Shown: positions 48,776 through 59,247, counted from the stretch's first letter. The stretch is 64,000 bases of DNA from an uncultured Clostridia bacterium (GCA_947627455.1 CANQWC010000004.1:35159-99158), one strand, 5' to 3'. The notes: generated from the letters alone by a model not told the origin. A program made the numbers and translations.

Positions 48776-50736
48776 TATCTGATCTTCGCCCCTGCGGGTG
48801 TGCTGCCGTCAAGGAAGCAAACCTTTGCCGAGCCGTCGGGCATATCCGCCGCGCAGATCATACCCTCGCTGAGCTCGCCCGCAAGCTTGGCGGGTTTAAG
48901 GTTCGCGACGAAGAGAACCGTCCTGCCGATGAGGTCCTCGGGCGAATACCATTTCGCGATGCCCGAGAGCACCTGCCTTCCGCCGAAGCCGTCGTCAAGC
49001 CTAATTCTCAGAAGCTTTTTCGACTTCTCGACCTTTTCGCAGGCCACAACTTTCCCCGCTCTGAGATCGGCCTTGAAGAATTCGTCGATGTCGATTTCGG
49101 GCGCTATCGGCGCGGGCGCTGTCTCTTCCGATGCGGTTTTCGCCGCCTCGGCAGCCGCTTTTGCCTTAGTCGCCTCCATCTCCGCGACAAGCTCGTCCAA
49201 AAGCTTCGGGTCTATTCTTGCGAAGAGCGGCTCGGCCTCGCCGACCTTTGTCCCCGCGACATATCCGCCGAAAGCGGCAAGGGTCTCAAAGTCGGTGATG
49301 TCGGTGTTAATCTGCGCGAGAATTTTTTTCGATGTCTCGGGGATTATCGGCGAGCAGAGAATGCCGATGAACCGAATCGCCTCTATAAGCTCGTAAAGAA
49401 CGGTCTGAAGCCTCGGCTTGTCGGCCTCGTTCTTCGCGAGGGCCCAAGGCGTCGTCTCGTCGATATATTTATTTGCGCGTCTCGCGAGGGCGATAACGTC
49501 CTCAACGGCGTCCGCAAGTCGGTAAGCGTTGACATGCTCGGTGAATTTCTTCGTCGCGCCAACGCATTTTTCCTCAAGGTCTCTGTCGGTGTCGTTCTTG
49601 TCCGACGGCGCGCCTACAACCCCGCCGAAGTATTTATTCACCATCGCGACGGTGCGGTTGACAAGGTTTCCGAGGGTGTTCGCGAGGTCGGTGTTATAGC
49701 GGTCGATGAAAGTCTCATAGCTTATCGAGCCGTCGGCGGCAAAGGGCATCTCCGAAAGCATGTAATAGCGAACGGCGTCGGCGCCGAAGCGCTTTACCAT
49801 CTCGCCCGCGTAAATGACGTTGCCCTTTGACTTCGACATTTTATCCTCGCCGAACAAAAGCCACGGGTGCGCGAAGATCTGCTTCGGCAGCTTTGCGCCG
49901 AGGGCCATCAGCCACGCGACCCAATAAATCGAGTGGAACCTCAGAATGTCCTTTCCGATGACATGCACGCAGTTTTCCCAATACTTTTTATAGTTCTCCG
50001 AGGGGTTCTCGGGGTCATACCCGAGCGCGGTGATATAGTTGTTGAGGGCGTCTATCCAGACATAGATGATGTGTTTCGGGTCGATGTCAACGGGCACGCC
50101 CCACTTAAAGCTTGTTCTCGTGATGCAGAAATCCTGAAGCCCGGGCTTCACGAAGTTGTTGAGCATCTCATTTTTGCGGCTCACGGGCTGAATAAAATCG
50201 GGGTTGTTTTCAAAGAAATCTTCAATCTGCTTCTGATATTTCGAGAGCTTGAAGAAGTAAGCTTCCTCCTTGGTTTTTCTCACCTCAGCGCCGCAGTCGG
50301 GGCAGCGCCCGTCCTTAAGCTGAACCTCGGTAAAGAAGCTTTCGCAGGGAAGGCAGTACCAGCCCTCGTATTCCGATTTATAGATATCGCCCTGCTCATA
50401 GAGACGGTCAAAGGCCTTTTGCAGGCACTTTTCGTGCTCCTCGTCAGTGGTGCGGATAAATTTATCATAGCTCACGTTAAGCCCGTCGATCTCGGCCCTT
50501 ATTGCCGCGGAAATGTTATCTACGTGCTGTTTCGGGGTAATATGCTGTTTTTCGGCCTCCTCTTCGATTTTAAGGCCGTGTTCGTCCGTTCCCGTGAGGA
50601 AGAAGACGTCATAACCCTGCATTCGTTTTGCCCTCGCGATTGCGTCCGCACAAACATGGTCGTACATATTGCCTATGTGCGGAAGCTTCGAGGCATAAGC
50701 AATAGCGGTTGTGATCAAATAGGGCTTTTTTGACAT
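48775..50736 (-). CDS. metG: Methionyl-tRNA synthetase
   Basis: Charges tRNA-Met and initiator tRNA. 653 residues: HIGH-equivalent PHIGNMYDHV, TGTDEHGLKIEEEA, zinc-knuckle CLPCESFF...CPDCGAEV, KMSKS loop KMSKSKGN, and a C-terminal tRNA-binding EMAP-like domain (FFKADLRAGKVVACEKVEKS). The ATG at 50736 with AAAGGA 8 nt upstream is preferred to the track start at 50778. It has its own promoter. Confidence 0.98.
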   Translation of the reverse strand: MSKKPYLITTAIAYASKLPHIGNMYDHVCADAIARAKRMQGYDVFFLTGTDEHGLKIEEEAEKQHITPKQHVDNISAAIRAEIDGLNVSYDKFIRTTDEEHEKCLQKAFDRLYEQGDIYKSEYEGWYCLPCESFFTEVQLKDGRCPDCGAEVRKTKEEAYFFKLSKYQKQIEDFFENNPDFIQPVSRKNEMLNNFVKPGLQDFCITRTSFKWGVPVDIDPKHIIYVWIDALNNYITALGYDPENPSENYKKYWENCVHVIGKDILRFHSIYWVAWLMALGAKLPKQIFAHPWLLFGEDKMSKSKGNVIYAGEMVKRFGADAVRYYMLSEMPFAADGSISYETFIDRYNTDLANTLGNLVNRTVAMVNKYFGGVVGAPSDKNDTDRDLEEKCVGATKKFTEHVNAYRLADAVEDVIALARRANKYIDETTPWALAKNEADKPRLQTVLYELIEAIRFIGILCSPIIPETSKKILAQINTDITDFETLAAFGGYVAGTKVGEAEPLFARIDPKLLDELVAEMEATKAKAAAEAAKTASEETAPAPIAPEIDIDEFFKADLRAGKVVACEKVEKSKKLLRIRLDDGFGGRQVLSGIAKWYSPEDLIGRTVLFVANLKPAKLAGELSEGMICAADMPDGSAKVCFLDGSTPAGAKIR

Positions 50737-50785
50737 GATTATCGTCCTTTCCGTTTCTATTGAGGCGCATTTGCGCACCCTTAAT

Positions 50786-50813
50786 ATTATACTGATTCTT
50801 GCGAGTTTGTCAA
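50786..50813 (-). promoter_or_regulatory. Promoter of metG
   Basis: TTGACA (50813-50808), 16-nt spacer, TATAAT (50791-50786) on the minus strand. No T-box-like leader is present: only about 45 nt precede the start. Confidence 0.8.
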
Positions 50814-50820
50814 GACAGTA

Positions 50821-51025
50821 AAAAGAAATGATGTGGCCTAAACCGCCGCATCAAGAAGATAGAAGTTAGAAATCAGATGTCAGAGTTTCAAGGTGTCGCC
50901 TACGGCGACGGTTTTAAATGTTGAGGATAATGTGTGAGGAATAGACACTCCCAAAAGAAAACAGAAATAAGAGAGCAGATATCGGAATTTCAAAATATCA
51001 ACTGTGCTGACGGATATAATACAAA
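50821..51025. other. Gene-free spacer with repeat remnants
   Basis: Holds an AAGAAGATAGAAGTTAGAA tract, the hairpin GTCGCC-TAC-GGCGAC and a GACACTCCC motif (50944-50952) resembling the MITE end at 2731-2742. No ORF with an SD. The similar arrangement at 11987-12073 suggests a common dispersed repeat. Confidence 0.4.
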
Positions 51026-51051
51026 TCAAAAAGGGGCGTCTGAGCGCCCCT
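51026..51051 (-). terminator. Terminator of DUF378 gene
   Basis: GGGGCG-CTCAGA-CGCCCC followed by TTTTTGATTT on the minus strand, about 10 nt after the stop. Confidence 0.82.
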
Positions 51052-51061
51052 AATTTGACCC

Positions 51062-51271
51062 TTATTCTTCAATCAATCTCGAATTCCTGAAGTAAAGCGA
51101 CACGCACCAGATCGCGCAGAGCGCCACTATCACATAGATTATTCTCGAGATCAGTCCCGCTGAGCCGCCGAACAGATAGGCAACAAGGTCGAATTTGAAT
51201 ATTCCGACAAGCCCCCAGTTTACGCCGCCCACGATCAGAAGAAACAAGGCTATTCTATCAAGTATTTTCAC
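51062..51271 (-). CDS. DUF378 family membrane protein
   Basis: A 69-residue protein with two transmembrane helices. The family signature is IALFLLIVGGVNWGLVGIFKFDLVAYLFG. Members (YuzA-like) are small membrane proteins of unknown role, often stress-related. SD GGAAGGTC. Divergent from the cellobiose phosphorylase gene, with its own terminator. Confidence 0.9.
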   Translation of the reverse strand: MKILDRIALFLLIVGGVNWGLVGIFKFDLVAYLFGGSAGLISRIIYVIVALCAIWCVSLYFRNSRLIEE

Positions 51272-51402
51272 TACTGACCTTCCTTTCCGAGGTTTTTCCC
51301 CAAAGGTTCTGACAGTTTTACCGACACATCGTTCGGCCGTCTTTATTTTTGGCTGTTTTTGCGATGTTTATACAGCGCCGCTTGAAAATGTCAAAAATTA
51401 TA

Positions 51403-51431
51403 TTTACAAATCGCGAAATTTATTGTATACT
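51403..51431 (+). promoter_or_regulatory. Promoter of cellobiose phosphorylase gene
   Basis: TTTACA, 17-nt spacer, TATACT, about 50 nt before the GTG start. No obvious operator palindrome was seen. Confidence 0.7.
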
Positions 51432-51484
51432 CAAATCAGCGTATTATTCGCAGCTTTGAATTTTTTGAATCGGGAGGAATTTTT

Positions 51485-53926
51485 GTGAAATTCGGTTATT
51501 TCGACGATAAAAACAGGGAATACGTCATCACCAGCCCAAAGACGCCCTATCCGTGGATAAACTATCTCGGCAGCGACGGCTTTTTCGGCCTGATATCCAA
51601 CACCGCGGGCGGCTATTGCTTCTATCGCGATGCCCGTCTGCGCCGCATCACCCGTTACCGCTATAACAACGTGCCGATCGACATGGGCGGAAGATACTAC
51701 TACATCAACGACGGCGGAAACGTCTGGTGTCCGTCGTGGGCTCCCGTCAAGCGCGATCTCGAGAGCTATTCCTGCCGCCACGGAATGGGCTATACCGTCA
51801 TATCGGGCAGCTGTAACGGCCTTGAAGCCGAGGTCACGTTCTTTGTCCCCGTCGGCTTTAACGGCGAGGTCCACAAGCTCAGGCTGAAAAACACCTCGGG
51901 CCAAACGAAGAATTTCTCGCTCTACAGCTTTGTCGAGTGGTGCCTCTGGGACGCCAACGACGACTCCACCAACTTCCAGCGCAATTTCAGCACGGGCGAG
52001 GTTGAGATCGAGGGCTCGACTATCTACCACAAGACCGAATACCGCGAGCGCCGCGACCACTATGCCTTCTTCCACTGCTCCGAAAAAATTTCGGGCTATG
52101 ACACCGACCGCGACTCCTTTATCGGGCTTTACAACGGCTTCGACCGCCCCGACGCGGTATTTGAAAACCGCTCGCGCCAATCGTTTGCCCACGGCTGGTC
52201 GCCGATAGCATCCCATCACCTCGATATAACCCTCGAGCCAAACGCCGAAAAAGAAATAGTCTTTATCCTCGGCTATGTCGAGAACCCCGTCGACCAAAAA
52301 TTCAACCCCGACGGAACAATAAACAAAGACCGCGCCCACGCGATGATTGAAAAGCTCGGCGCGCCCGAAAAGGCCGACGCAGAGCTTGAAAAGCTCCGCG
52401 AATACTGGAGCGATCTTCTCTCGAAGTACACCGTCAGAACCCCCGATGAAAAGGTCGACAGAATGGTGAACATCTGGAACCAGTATCAGTGCATGGTGAC
52501 GTTCAACATGTCCCGCTCGGCTTCTTATTTCGAGAGCGGCATCGGCAGGGGAATGGGCTTCAGGGATTCCAACCAAGACCTTCTCGGCTTCATGCACCAG
52601 ATTCCCGACCGCGCCCGCGAGCGTCTTCTTGACCTCGCCGCGACCCAGATGCCCGACGGAAGCTGCTATCACCAATATCAGCCGCTCACCAAAAAGGGCA
52701 ACGGCGAGATCGGCGGAAACTTCTCCGACGACCCGCTCTGGATGATCCTTGCGGTCGCCCAATACATAAAAGAAACGGGCGACTACGGAATTCTCAAAGA
52801 ATCCGTGCCCTACGACAACGACCCCGCCCTCGCCCAGAGCATGATGCACCACCTCAAGATGAGCTATAAGCGCGTGGCCGAAAACCTCGGCCCCCACGGC
52901 CTGCCGCTCATAATGCGCGCCGACTGGAACGACTGCCTCAACCTAAACTGCTTCTCGACGGCTTCGGGCGAAAGCTTCCAGACCACCACCTCAAAAGACG
53001 GCAAGGTCGCCGAGTCTGTCTTTGTCGCCTGCATGTTCACCTTTATCGTCCCCGAGTATATCGAGCTCTGCCGCCGCGAGGGCCTTGAAGCCGACGCCGA
53101 AGAGGCCGAGGCTGCCGTCGCAAAGATGGCCGAGGCGGTAATGCGCGACGGCTATGACGGCGAGTGGTTTCTCAGGGCCTATGACGACTTCGGCAGAAAG
53201 ATCGGCTCAAAAGAATGCGAAGAGGGCAAAATCTTCATCGAGCCGCAGGGCTTTGCGGTGCTCTCGGGCCTCGGAAAGAAGCAGGGCGCCGACATCAGGG
53301 CGCTTGAAAGCGTCAAAAAATATCTCGACTGCGAGCGCGGCCTTGTGCTCCTGAACCCGTGCTACACCCACTATTATGTCGAGTACGGCGAGATATCCAC
53401 CTACCCCAACGGCTTCAAAGAGAACGCGGGCGTCTTCTGCCACAACAACGCGTGGATAATCTGCGCCGAAGCCTTCGTCGGCCACGGCGACAGGGCCTTT
53501 GAATATTGGTCGAAGATCGCACCCTCCTACTGCGAGGAGATCTCCGAGATCCACAAGACCGAGCCCTACGTCTACGCCCAGATGGTCGCGGGAAAGGATG
53601 CCCCGAAGGAAAAATTCGGCGAGGCCAAGAACAGCTGGCTGACAGGCACCGCCGCATGGAATTTCGTCGCGATATCTCAGTATATCCTCGGCATCGCCCC
53701 CGATTATGACGGCCTTAAGATCGACCCGTCTATTCCCTCCGACTGGGAGGGCTTCGAGGCGTCGAGGCTCTTCAGGGGCGCAAGGTACAACATCTCGGTC
53801 AAGAACCCCCAAGGCGTCTCAAAGGGCGTCAGGTCGATAGTCTGCGACGGCGTAAGGCTGAGCGGAAACGTTCTGCCAGTCTTCGAGGCTGGCTCCGTCC
53901 ACGAGGTCGAGGTTACATTAGGATAA
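51485..53926 (+). CDS. Cellobiose phosphorylase (GH94)
   Basis: Phosphorolysis of cellobiose to glucose 1-phosphate and glucose, saving ATP. 813 residues, the normal GH94 length. N-terminal beta-sandwich ([36 protein letters not shown]), then an (alpha/alpha)6 barrel with the general acid in [18 protein letters not shown], and [31 protein letters not shown] start with GGGAGGA before it. Cytosolic. Monocistronic, with promoter and terminator. Sugar specificity (cellobiose rather than chitobiose or cellodextrin) is inferred from overall resemblance. Confidence 0.94.
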   Translation: MKFGYFDDKNREYVITSPKTPYPWINYLGSDGFFGLISNTAGGYCFYRDARLRRITRYRYNNVPIDMGGRYYYINDGGNVWCPSWAPVKRDLESYSCRHGMGYTVISGSCNGLEAEVTFFVPVGFNGEVHKLRLKNTSGQTKNFSLYSFVEWCLWDANDDSTNFQRNFSTGEVEIEGSTIYHKTEYRERRDHYAFFHCSEKISGYDTDRDSFIGLYNGFDRPDAVFENRSRQSFAHGWSPIASHHLDITLEPNAEKEIVFILGYVENPVDQKFNPDGTINKDRAHAMIEKLGAPEKADAELEKLREYWSDLLSKYTVRTPDEKVDRMVNIWNQYQCMVTFNMSRSASYFESGIGRGMGFRDSNQDLLGFMHQIPDRARERLLDLAATQMPDGSCYHQYQPLTKKGNGEIGGNFSDDPLWMILAVAQYIKETGDYGILKESVPYDNDPALAQSMMHHLKMSYKRVAENLGPHGLPLIMRADWNDCLNLNCFSTASGESFQTTTSKDGKVAESVFVACMFTFIVPEYIELCRREGLEADAEEAEAAVAKMAEAVMRDGYDGEWFLRAYDDFGRKIGSKECEEGKIFIEPQGFAVLSGLGKKQGADIRALESVKKYLDCERGLVLLNPCYTHYYVEYGEISTYPNGFKENAGVFCHNNAWIICAEAFVGHGDRAFEYWSKIAPSYCEEISEIHKTEPYVYAQMVAGKDAPKEKFGEAKNSWLTGTAAWNFVAISQYILGIAPDYDGLKIDPSIPSDWEGFEASRLFRGARYNISVKNPQGVSKGVRSIVCDGVRLSGNVLPVFEAGSVHEVEVTLG

Positions 53927-53983
53927 GTCAAAACATAGCGCCTAAACCATATTCGCCTCACTGTAATTAAATCTATGCTTTGA

Positions 53984-54018
53984 TCGGGCAGGTTGTTGAA
54001 AACCTGCCCGATTTTTTA
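53984..54018 (+). terminator. Terminator of cellobiose phosphorylase gene
   Basis: CGGGCAGGTT-GTTGAA-AACCTGCCCG then ATTTTTTAG. Confidence 0.87.
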
Positions 54019-54103
54019 GTATGCGACTACGAAGCCATGGGTTTTGTCAACACTTTCAACACATTTTTCAACCGCAGAGGCATAAATACAGCCTGTAAAA
54101 CCC

Positions 54104-54139
54104 CAAAAACCCCGCCCAAGGCGCTGCCCGGGGCGGGGT
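54104..54139 (-). terminator. Terminator of the Gld-type ABC operon
   Basis: ACCCCGCCC-N13-GGGCGGGGT followed by TTTTG on the minus strand, 20 nt after the last gene. Confidence 0.78.
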
Positions 54140-54159
54140 TAGTTTTAATCAATAATTCT

Positions 54160-54432
54160 TCAATTTCTATGCCCGATCCAGTCATAAGCAAGGTCGAGCG
54201 CCTCAAAAAGGCTCGGCTTGACTGCGGTCTTTGTAATCCTCTGCATCACGGGGACGCTCTCATCTGTCAGCATTCTGTAAAGCTGAACCTTAGTGGCGGT
54301 CTCGGTCCCGCCGACGTCTTTTTTGCCGCTGAGCTGCATCATAACGACCTCGCTGTCGCCCATCGAGCCGTAATAAAGCTCATTGCCCTTGCGGACAAGG
54401 GGCAGGCCCCTGTACTCAAAATATTTTGCCAT
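54160..54432 (-). CDS. Small conserved-looking protein of unknown function
   Basis: A 90-residue cytosolic protein (MAKYFEYRGLPLVRKGNELY..., DVGGTETATKVQLYRML, ending DLAYDWIGHRN). No signal peptide or membrane segment. Strong SD CGGAGG. It closes the Gld-type cassette, 30 nt after the DUF4340 gene. I do not recognise the family. Confidence 0.75.
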   Translation of the reverse strand: MAKYFEYRGLPLVRKGNELYYGSMGDSEVVMMQLSGKKDVGGTETATKVQLYRMLTDESVPVMQRITKTAVKPSLFEALDLAYDWIGHRN

Positions 54433-54462
54433 AAAATGTCCTCCGTTTCTTTTGATGTTATT

Positions 54463-55935
54463 TTACCAGACTTCCTGAAGCTCGTCTGCGGTCGCGCCGT
54501 TCGCAAAAGCTTCAAGATTCTTGTGAAGAACGTTGAGATACCCTCTCGGCTGGCTGAACGACGTCTGCCCGTTAAGCTTAACCGCGACCCTGTTGTTGCC
54601 GATGTCATAGAATTCAAGGCTGTCGCCCTCTCCGTCGGTTCGCGAGAAGTAAATCGTCGCGATAAGCGAATCCTCGGGCGGGTCATCAAAGCAAAGGTCG
54701 TCTATCGGGCACTTGAGCATAAACTGATAGAGAATCTTGAAGTCATATTCTTCAAACCCCTTGCCGTTGAGTTCCCCCATGAGGTAAGCCTCCTCCATGT
54801 TCGGTTCAAGCTCAAAGTTATAGTCCGCGGGTTCGTCTAAGAATTTAATGTCGATCCCGTCGAGGGCATAAATGTAGTTTGAAGTCATCATCGTCGAGAG
54901 AATGTCAATGACTTGGAAGTTTACAAAAGGTATCTCGCTGATCCCGAAGGTATAGATGACGTCGATTCCCCTGTAATATGCGTAATACGATATCGGCTCA
55001 GAGGTCGGCTCGCCGTTCTGGTCGAGGGCATACGAAGCCACGTCTCCGATATCAAGGTGATAATTGCGAAGCTCTGCGTCAAGGTTCACGGTGCAGAACG
55101 GGTCGTCGAGGCCGTACTTCTCAAAGTCCTCTTCGGTCGGGTGAACCTTCACAACGTCCTCGGCGGTAAGCCCCCAAAGGCCGTAAACCACCGCTGTCGA
55201 GTTGGTGATGTCGAGATACGCGTATACAGGCGATATCATAACCTGGGCCGACGCCATCGTCACATCGTCGATAGAATACTTCTTGCTGTCGTCGATGAAA
55301 ATAACGTCATAGTCAAGGTCTTTTCTTGTGATTTCAAGTCTGTCGATGGTCGGCGCAACGTTGTTGTTCGTGATCTCATCGGTAACGGCGAGGCTCAGAA
55401 AGTCGCTCTCGTCGTAATAGAAATACCCCGAGCTGTTAGTAAGAACGGTGTAAACATCGCCCGAATCCTTAAGCCTGACATATCTCGAATCCCCGTCGGG
55501 CGCGTCTATCCCGAAGTATACGGTATACTCGGTGCCGTCCTTCAGTGTCACATCGCACGAGGCTTTCGGCGCGTCTTCCGCGAGGCCGTACTTGTCAAGA
55601 TTCTGCGCGTTCTCCTCAACAAGCGCCTCAGCGCTGATGGTCGCCGCGCACCTTGCGGCCGCGCCCATGATCGTCGAATTCTGTCTGAGGTCGCTGTATT
55701 CGTCGATGACAAACCCCTGAATTCCGTTTCTTATTGAAAACTCGCCCGTCTCATTTTTAATCGTGAGGTTCGCCACGCTGTCTCGGTCATAGCTTAAAAC
55801 CGAGATCTTCGCGCTCGTCGTTGTCTCTTCCTCAACCTCGTCTTTCGGCTGGGTGAGCATCAGAACAAGCAGCACGACCGCCATGCTCAGTATAAAAATC
55901 CCGATGACAAGAAGGTTTCTGACTCTTTTGCTCAT
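54463..55935 (-). CDS. DUF4340 domain-containing membrane-anchored protein
   Basis: A 490-residue protein with an N-terminal signal anchor (LLVIGIFILSMAVVLLVLML) and extracytoplasmic repeats of the DUF4340 kind (VANLTIKNETGEFSIRNG, YGLAEDAPKASCDVTLKDGT, KYGLDDPFCTVNLD). In Gld-type systems such a protein follows GldG and completes the extracellular part of the ABC complex. SD GGAGG in the end of the upstream gene. Confidence 0.88.
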   Translation of the reverse strand: MSKRVRNLLVIGIFILSMAVVLLVLMLTQPKDEVEEETTTSAKISVLSYDRDSVANLTIKNETGEFSIRNGIQGFVIDEYSDLRQNSTIMGAAARCAATISAEALVEENAQNLDKYGLAEDAPKASCDVTLKDGTEYTVYFGIDAPDGDSRYVRLKDSGDVYTVLTNSSGYFYYDESDFLSLAVTDEITNNNVAPTIDRLEITRKDLDYDVIFIDDSKKYSIDDVTMASAQVMISPVYAYLDITNSTAVVYGLWGLTAEDVVKVHPTEEDFEKYGLDDPFCTVNLDAELRNYHLDIGDVASYALDQNGEPTSEPISYYAYYRGIDVIYTFGISEIPFVNFQVIDILSTMMTSNYIYALDGIDIKFLDEPADYNFELEPNMEEAYLMGELNGKGFEEYDFKILYQFMLKCPIDDLCFDDPPEDSLIATIYFSRTDGEGDSLEFYDIGNNRVAVKLNGQTSFSQPRGYLNVLHKNLEAFANGATADELQEVW

Positions 55936-55938
55936 CGC

Positions 55939-57507
55939 TTATTTATGCCTCCTTCTTACCCATACAAAGGTTCCGACGGCAAGCACCGCAACAGGAATAA
56001 TAAGCGCAAAGGTGAGGGTCAGTGCGCGGGTCTGCGAGGTCGTTATCTCGAAATTGCCCGCCGAGACCGACTTCGGGGTGATGGTAATTCCCTCCGATTT
56101 CCCCGTAAGCTCGTTGAGCATTGAGATGATAAAGTCGCCGTTGTTATAGTTTGCGCTGCGAATCACCGACGGCTCGATCATAAGCTCCGAGCCGATTGCA
56201 AGAACGTAGGTATAAGTTGAAATATGCGTGTCCTGATTGATTTTCTGCTGTTTTGCGAGCACCGCCGAGGCAAAGCTTCCGCGCTCGGTGACTTCGGCGT
56301 TCGCGTCGCCGCTGAGCGGCCTCAATTCACACGACGCGCTCGAGGTTATAAGCGTCTCGCAGGCATAAATCGCGTCGACGTCGTCAAACCTCGTCGTAAT
56401 CGCCCTCGCGTCGGGCGCAAGAATCATGCGGTCCCTGTTGGTAACGTCCGTGAGGTAATTATCCGTCGCGATGGTCTGAAGAGTATAGCTTCTCGGGGCG
56501 TTTTCGCCGCCGACGAGCTTATCGGTGTCAGTCTCGCTGATAAGCGCCCTCTCCACGGTGATGCCGTACTTATAGAGCAGCCCGTCAAGGTTCGGCGTCT
56601 CGGGCTGCATCGCCGAAGCGATATAGATAATGTGCTTCCCGAGCATTCCTCCGCCCTGAAGCCAATCTTCAAGCTTTGAGATCTCGCTGACGGTATAGTC
56701 AACCTTCGGCGCGGGAATCACCGCGATGTCGATGTCGTCGTCAAGCTCGCTTCCCTGAATGTCAACGCTCGTGATGATATACCCGTTGATGCTCAGCAGG
56801 TCGGTGAGGCCGCTCGCGTCGGCTTCGTCGGCGCCCGGGTAGGTCAGCACCGCCACGGTTATCGGGTTCGACTCGGTGACTGTCATTATCGCTGAGGTTA
56901 TCGCCTGCTCGGCGTTCGATTTAAGCGTTACCTGTCTTGCGTCCGCCGCCGCGGTGAAATAGCGGTGCGCATATTCCGCGCCGTATGCCGTTTTCATCTG
57001 CGCAAGATATGTCGCATAGTCGTCGGGTACATTTAAGATATCCGCCAGAGTGACTATCTTGACCCTTGAGTGTTCGCCGTTGTCAAGCTCAACGATTATA
57101 TCCCCCGAAGCGAGGCTCTGCGAATAGCTCGCGACAAAATCGGGGCTTGAAAGCAGGTCGATATACTTAACGCTGATGTTTCGGTTTTGCTGAGTATAGT
57201 TTTTCAGAAGCTCGACCGTCTGGGCGGTATAGTCGCTTATAACGCGGTAATCCTCCTCGGTCGAGAGAACGGTTATCGCGACGGGGCTGTCTATTCCCGA
57301 GATATATTCCGCCGATTCCTCCGAAACGGTGTAAATTCCGCCCGATGTCAGGTCAAGCGTTATCGGGAAGCGGTCGAACAGAAGCGTCGCAACAACGTTC
57401 ACCAAAACGATAGCCGCAATCACGAACACCGTGAGGGCGGTCGCGAACGAGCCGTATTTCAGGCGGCGCTTGTTTATATGCTTTTTGAAAAATTCCGATA
57501 TTTTCAT
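55939..57507 (-). CDS. GldG family ABC transporter component
   Basis: A 522-residue protein: N-terminal helix (ALTVFVIAAIVLVNVVATLLF), a large extracytoplasmic region of the DUF4350/GldG type (DLTSGGIYTVSEESAEYI, VKYIDLLSSPDFVASY, GGGMLGKHIIYIAS) and a C-terminal helix (LTFALIIPVAVLAVGTFVWV). The gliding name comes from Bacteroidetes: here the system is probably an exporter or envelope factor, not motility. Confidence 0.9.
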   Translation of the reverse strand: MKISEFFKKHINKRRLKYGSFATALTVFVIAAIVLVNVVATLLFDRFPITLDLTSGGIYTVSEESAEYISGIDSPVAITVLSTEEDYRVISDYTAQTVELLKNYTQQNRNISVKYIDLLSSPDFVASYSQSLASGDIIVELDNGEHSRVKIVTLADILNVPDDYATYLAQMKTAYGAEYAHRYFTAAADARQVTLKSNAEQAITSAIMTVTESNPITVAVLTYPGADEADASGLTDLLSINGYIITSVDIQGSELDDDIDIAVIPAPKVDYTVSEISKLEDWLQGGGMLGKHIIYIASAMQPETPNLDGLLYKYGITVERALISETDTDKLVGGENAPRSYTLQTIATDNYLTDVTNRDRMILAPDARAITTRFDDVDAIYACETLITSSASCELRPLSGDANAEVTERGSFASAVLAKQQKINQDTHISTYTYVLAIGSELMIEPSVIRSANYNNGDFIISMLNELTGKSEGITITPKSVSAGNFEITTSQTRALTLTFALIIPVAVLAVGTFVWVRRRHK

Positions 57508-57522
57508 TCCGTTCGCCCCCTT

Positions 57523-58227
57523 TTAAGACCATCTGCGGCGCTCAAGCACCCTGATCGTGAGGAAGAGGAAGATAACCGTCGCGCTTATAAAGAACAGAAC
57601 GTTTGAAAAGTCGAATATCCCGAATGTAAACGGGTTATATCTCTCCGAAAACGAAATCTCCGCGAATATCTTTGATATCCACCCGATGGGAATTATCGTC
57701 GCTATCGAGCCTATTAGGTAAAGCGCGAGCATACAGCCGAAGCCGCCAATCGCCGCAATAACCTGATTTTCCGTCAGCGATGAAATCAGAATTCCCACCG
57801 ATATATACGCCGCACCGAGAAGCAGCAGCCCCACAACGTTCCCGAGAACCGTCAGCCATGAAACCGTCCCGAAGAACGAAATCACTACCGCGTAAACAAG
57901 GGTCATGCCCACGCCGATGGCATAAATCAGCATCGCCGCAAGGAATTTCCCGACAACGAGCGCCGAAAGGCTTATCGGCGCGGTCAGAAGAAGCTGATCG
58001 GTCTTCTGGCGCTTATCCTCCGAGAGCGTGCGCATCGTTAAAATCGGTATGAGAACGAGCAGAACAAAGAACAGCGTCGAATACATCGCCGACATATCGG
58101 TCGAGCCGAAGCTCAGCGACGAAATGCTGAACAAAACCCCCGAGGCCGCAAAGAAAGCGGTCAGAAATATATAGCCTATCAGCGAGTCGAAATATGCGCG
58201 CACCTCGCGCTTTAAAACAGCTGTCAT
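57523..58227 (-). CDS. ABC-2 type permease (GldF-like)
   Basis: A 234-residue permease with six helices: SLIGYIFLTAFFAASGVLF, LFFVLLVLIPILTMRTLSEDKRQKTDQLLLTAPIS, FLAAMLIYAIGVGMTLVYAV, and the C-terminal NVLFFISATVIFLFLTIRVL. The MRTLSEDKRQKTDQLLL segment is the family hallmark. Start overlaps the stop of the ATPase gene, so the two are coupled. Confidence 0.93.
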   Translation of the reverse strand: MTAVLKREVRAYFDSLIGYIFLTAFFAASGVLFSISSLSFGSTDMSAMYSTLFFVLLVLIPILTMRTLSEDKRQKTDQLLLTAPISLSALVVGKFLAAMLIYAIGVGMTLVYAVVISFFGTVSWLTVLGNVVGLLLLGAAYISVGILISSLTENQVIAAIGGFGCMLALYLIGSIATIIPIGWISKIFAEISFSERYNPFTFGIFDFSNVLFFISATVIFLFLTIRVLERRRWS

Positions 58228-59228
58228 TTTTCGGCCTCCTCACTGTTATAATGCTCCTCAAGGTCGTCGGCCTTGTCGGCAAGAAATTCGGTGACGCTCT
58301 CGCCCATCGTGAGCTTGAGGAATATATCCTCAAGCGAAAGCTCGCTCGAGCGCAGCCCCAAAATATACCAGTTTCGCGACATCAGCCTTCGGTTGAGCTC
58401 CCGCCTGATGTCCGTCCCCTCGACCGCCTCGATGTTATATTCCCAAACGCCCTTTTCGCGCTGAAGATCGGCTACCACCGAAACGACCCCGGGAATGGTC
58501 TGAACAAGCTTGATGACCTCGTCCTTCGGCCCGTCTATTCTCGCGATAAGCTTGTGGTCCGCAGTCAATTCCCGCGAGAGGTTATCCGCGGTGTCGTCGG
58601 CAACGATTTTCCCCTGATTTATAACGACGATCCTGTCGCAAACCGCCTGAACTTCCGAAAGAATATGCGACGAAAGAATTACGGTGTGGTTTTTGCCGAG
58701 CTTTTTAATGAGCGTTCTGATCTCTATTATCTGCTTCGGGTCAAGTCCGACCGTCGGCTCGTCAAGAATCAGAACGTTCGGGTTCCCGACAAGCGCCTGC
58801 GCAAGCCCGACGCGCTGTTTATAACCCTTTGAGAGGTTGTTTATCCGTCGGTTGAAAACGTTGTCTATCTTCACAAGCTCGCAGATTTCTTTCAAATGTG
58901 TATTCCTCGGAAGCTTGCACCCCCTGAGCTCATAGACGAAGTAAAGGTATTCCTTGACCGTCATATCAAGGTAGAGCGGCGGAAATTCTGGCAGATACCC
59001 GATCTCCCTTTTCGCGGCGATAGGGTCTTCGAGTATGTCGTGCCCGTTGATGAACGCCTCGCCCGAGGTCGAAGAAAGATACCCCGTAAGAATATTCATC
59101 GTGGTCGATTTCCCCGCGCCGTTCGGCCCGAGGAACCCGAGGATTTCGCCGTCGTTGGCCTTAAAGCTTATTCCCGCGACGGCAAGCTTGTCGCCGTAGG
59201 ACTTAACAAGATTTTTAACTTCAATCAT
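58224..59228 (-). CDS. ABC transporter ATPase (GldA/ABC-2 type)
   Basis: A 334-residue ATPase: Walker A GPNGAGKST, signature LSKGYKQRVGLAQAL, Walker B VLILDEPTVGLD, switch LSSHIL. The C-terminal 100 residues are the extension seen in GldA/CcmA-like exporters. First gene of the cassette, 19 nt after gltX, so it may be read through from the infB-gltX unit. Substrate unknown. Confidence 0.94.
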   Translation of the reverse strand: MIEVKNLVKSYGDKLAVAGISFKANDGEILGFLGPNGAGKSTTMNILTGYLSSTSGEAFINGHDILEDPIAAKREIGYLPEFPPLYLDMTVKEYLYFVYELRGCKLPRNTHLKEICELVKIDNVFNRRINNLSKGYKQRVGLAQALVGNPNVLILDEPTVGLDPKQIIEIRTLIKKLGKNHTVILSSHILSEVQAVCDRIVVINQGKIVADDTADNLSRELTADHKLIARIDGPKDEVIKLVQTIPGVVSVVADLQREKGVWEYNIEAVEGTDIRRELNRRLMSRNWYILGLRSSELSLEDIFLKLTMGESVTEFLADKADDLEEHYNSEEAEK

Positions 59229-59247
59229 TTTTGCGGCGCCTCCTGAG

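Noticed and set aside
51431-52897. 488-residue ORF antisense to cellobiose phosphorylase
   Set aside because: Composition is Val/Gly/Ala-rich shadow sequence and the plus-strand GH94 gene is unambiguous.
54463-59228. Gliding motility machinery
   Set aside because: Gld-type ABC names derive from Bacteroidetes; no other gliding genes are here and a general ABC-2 export role is more likely.
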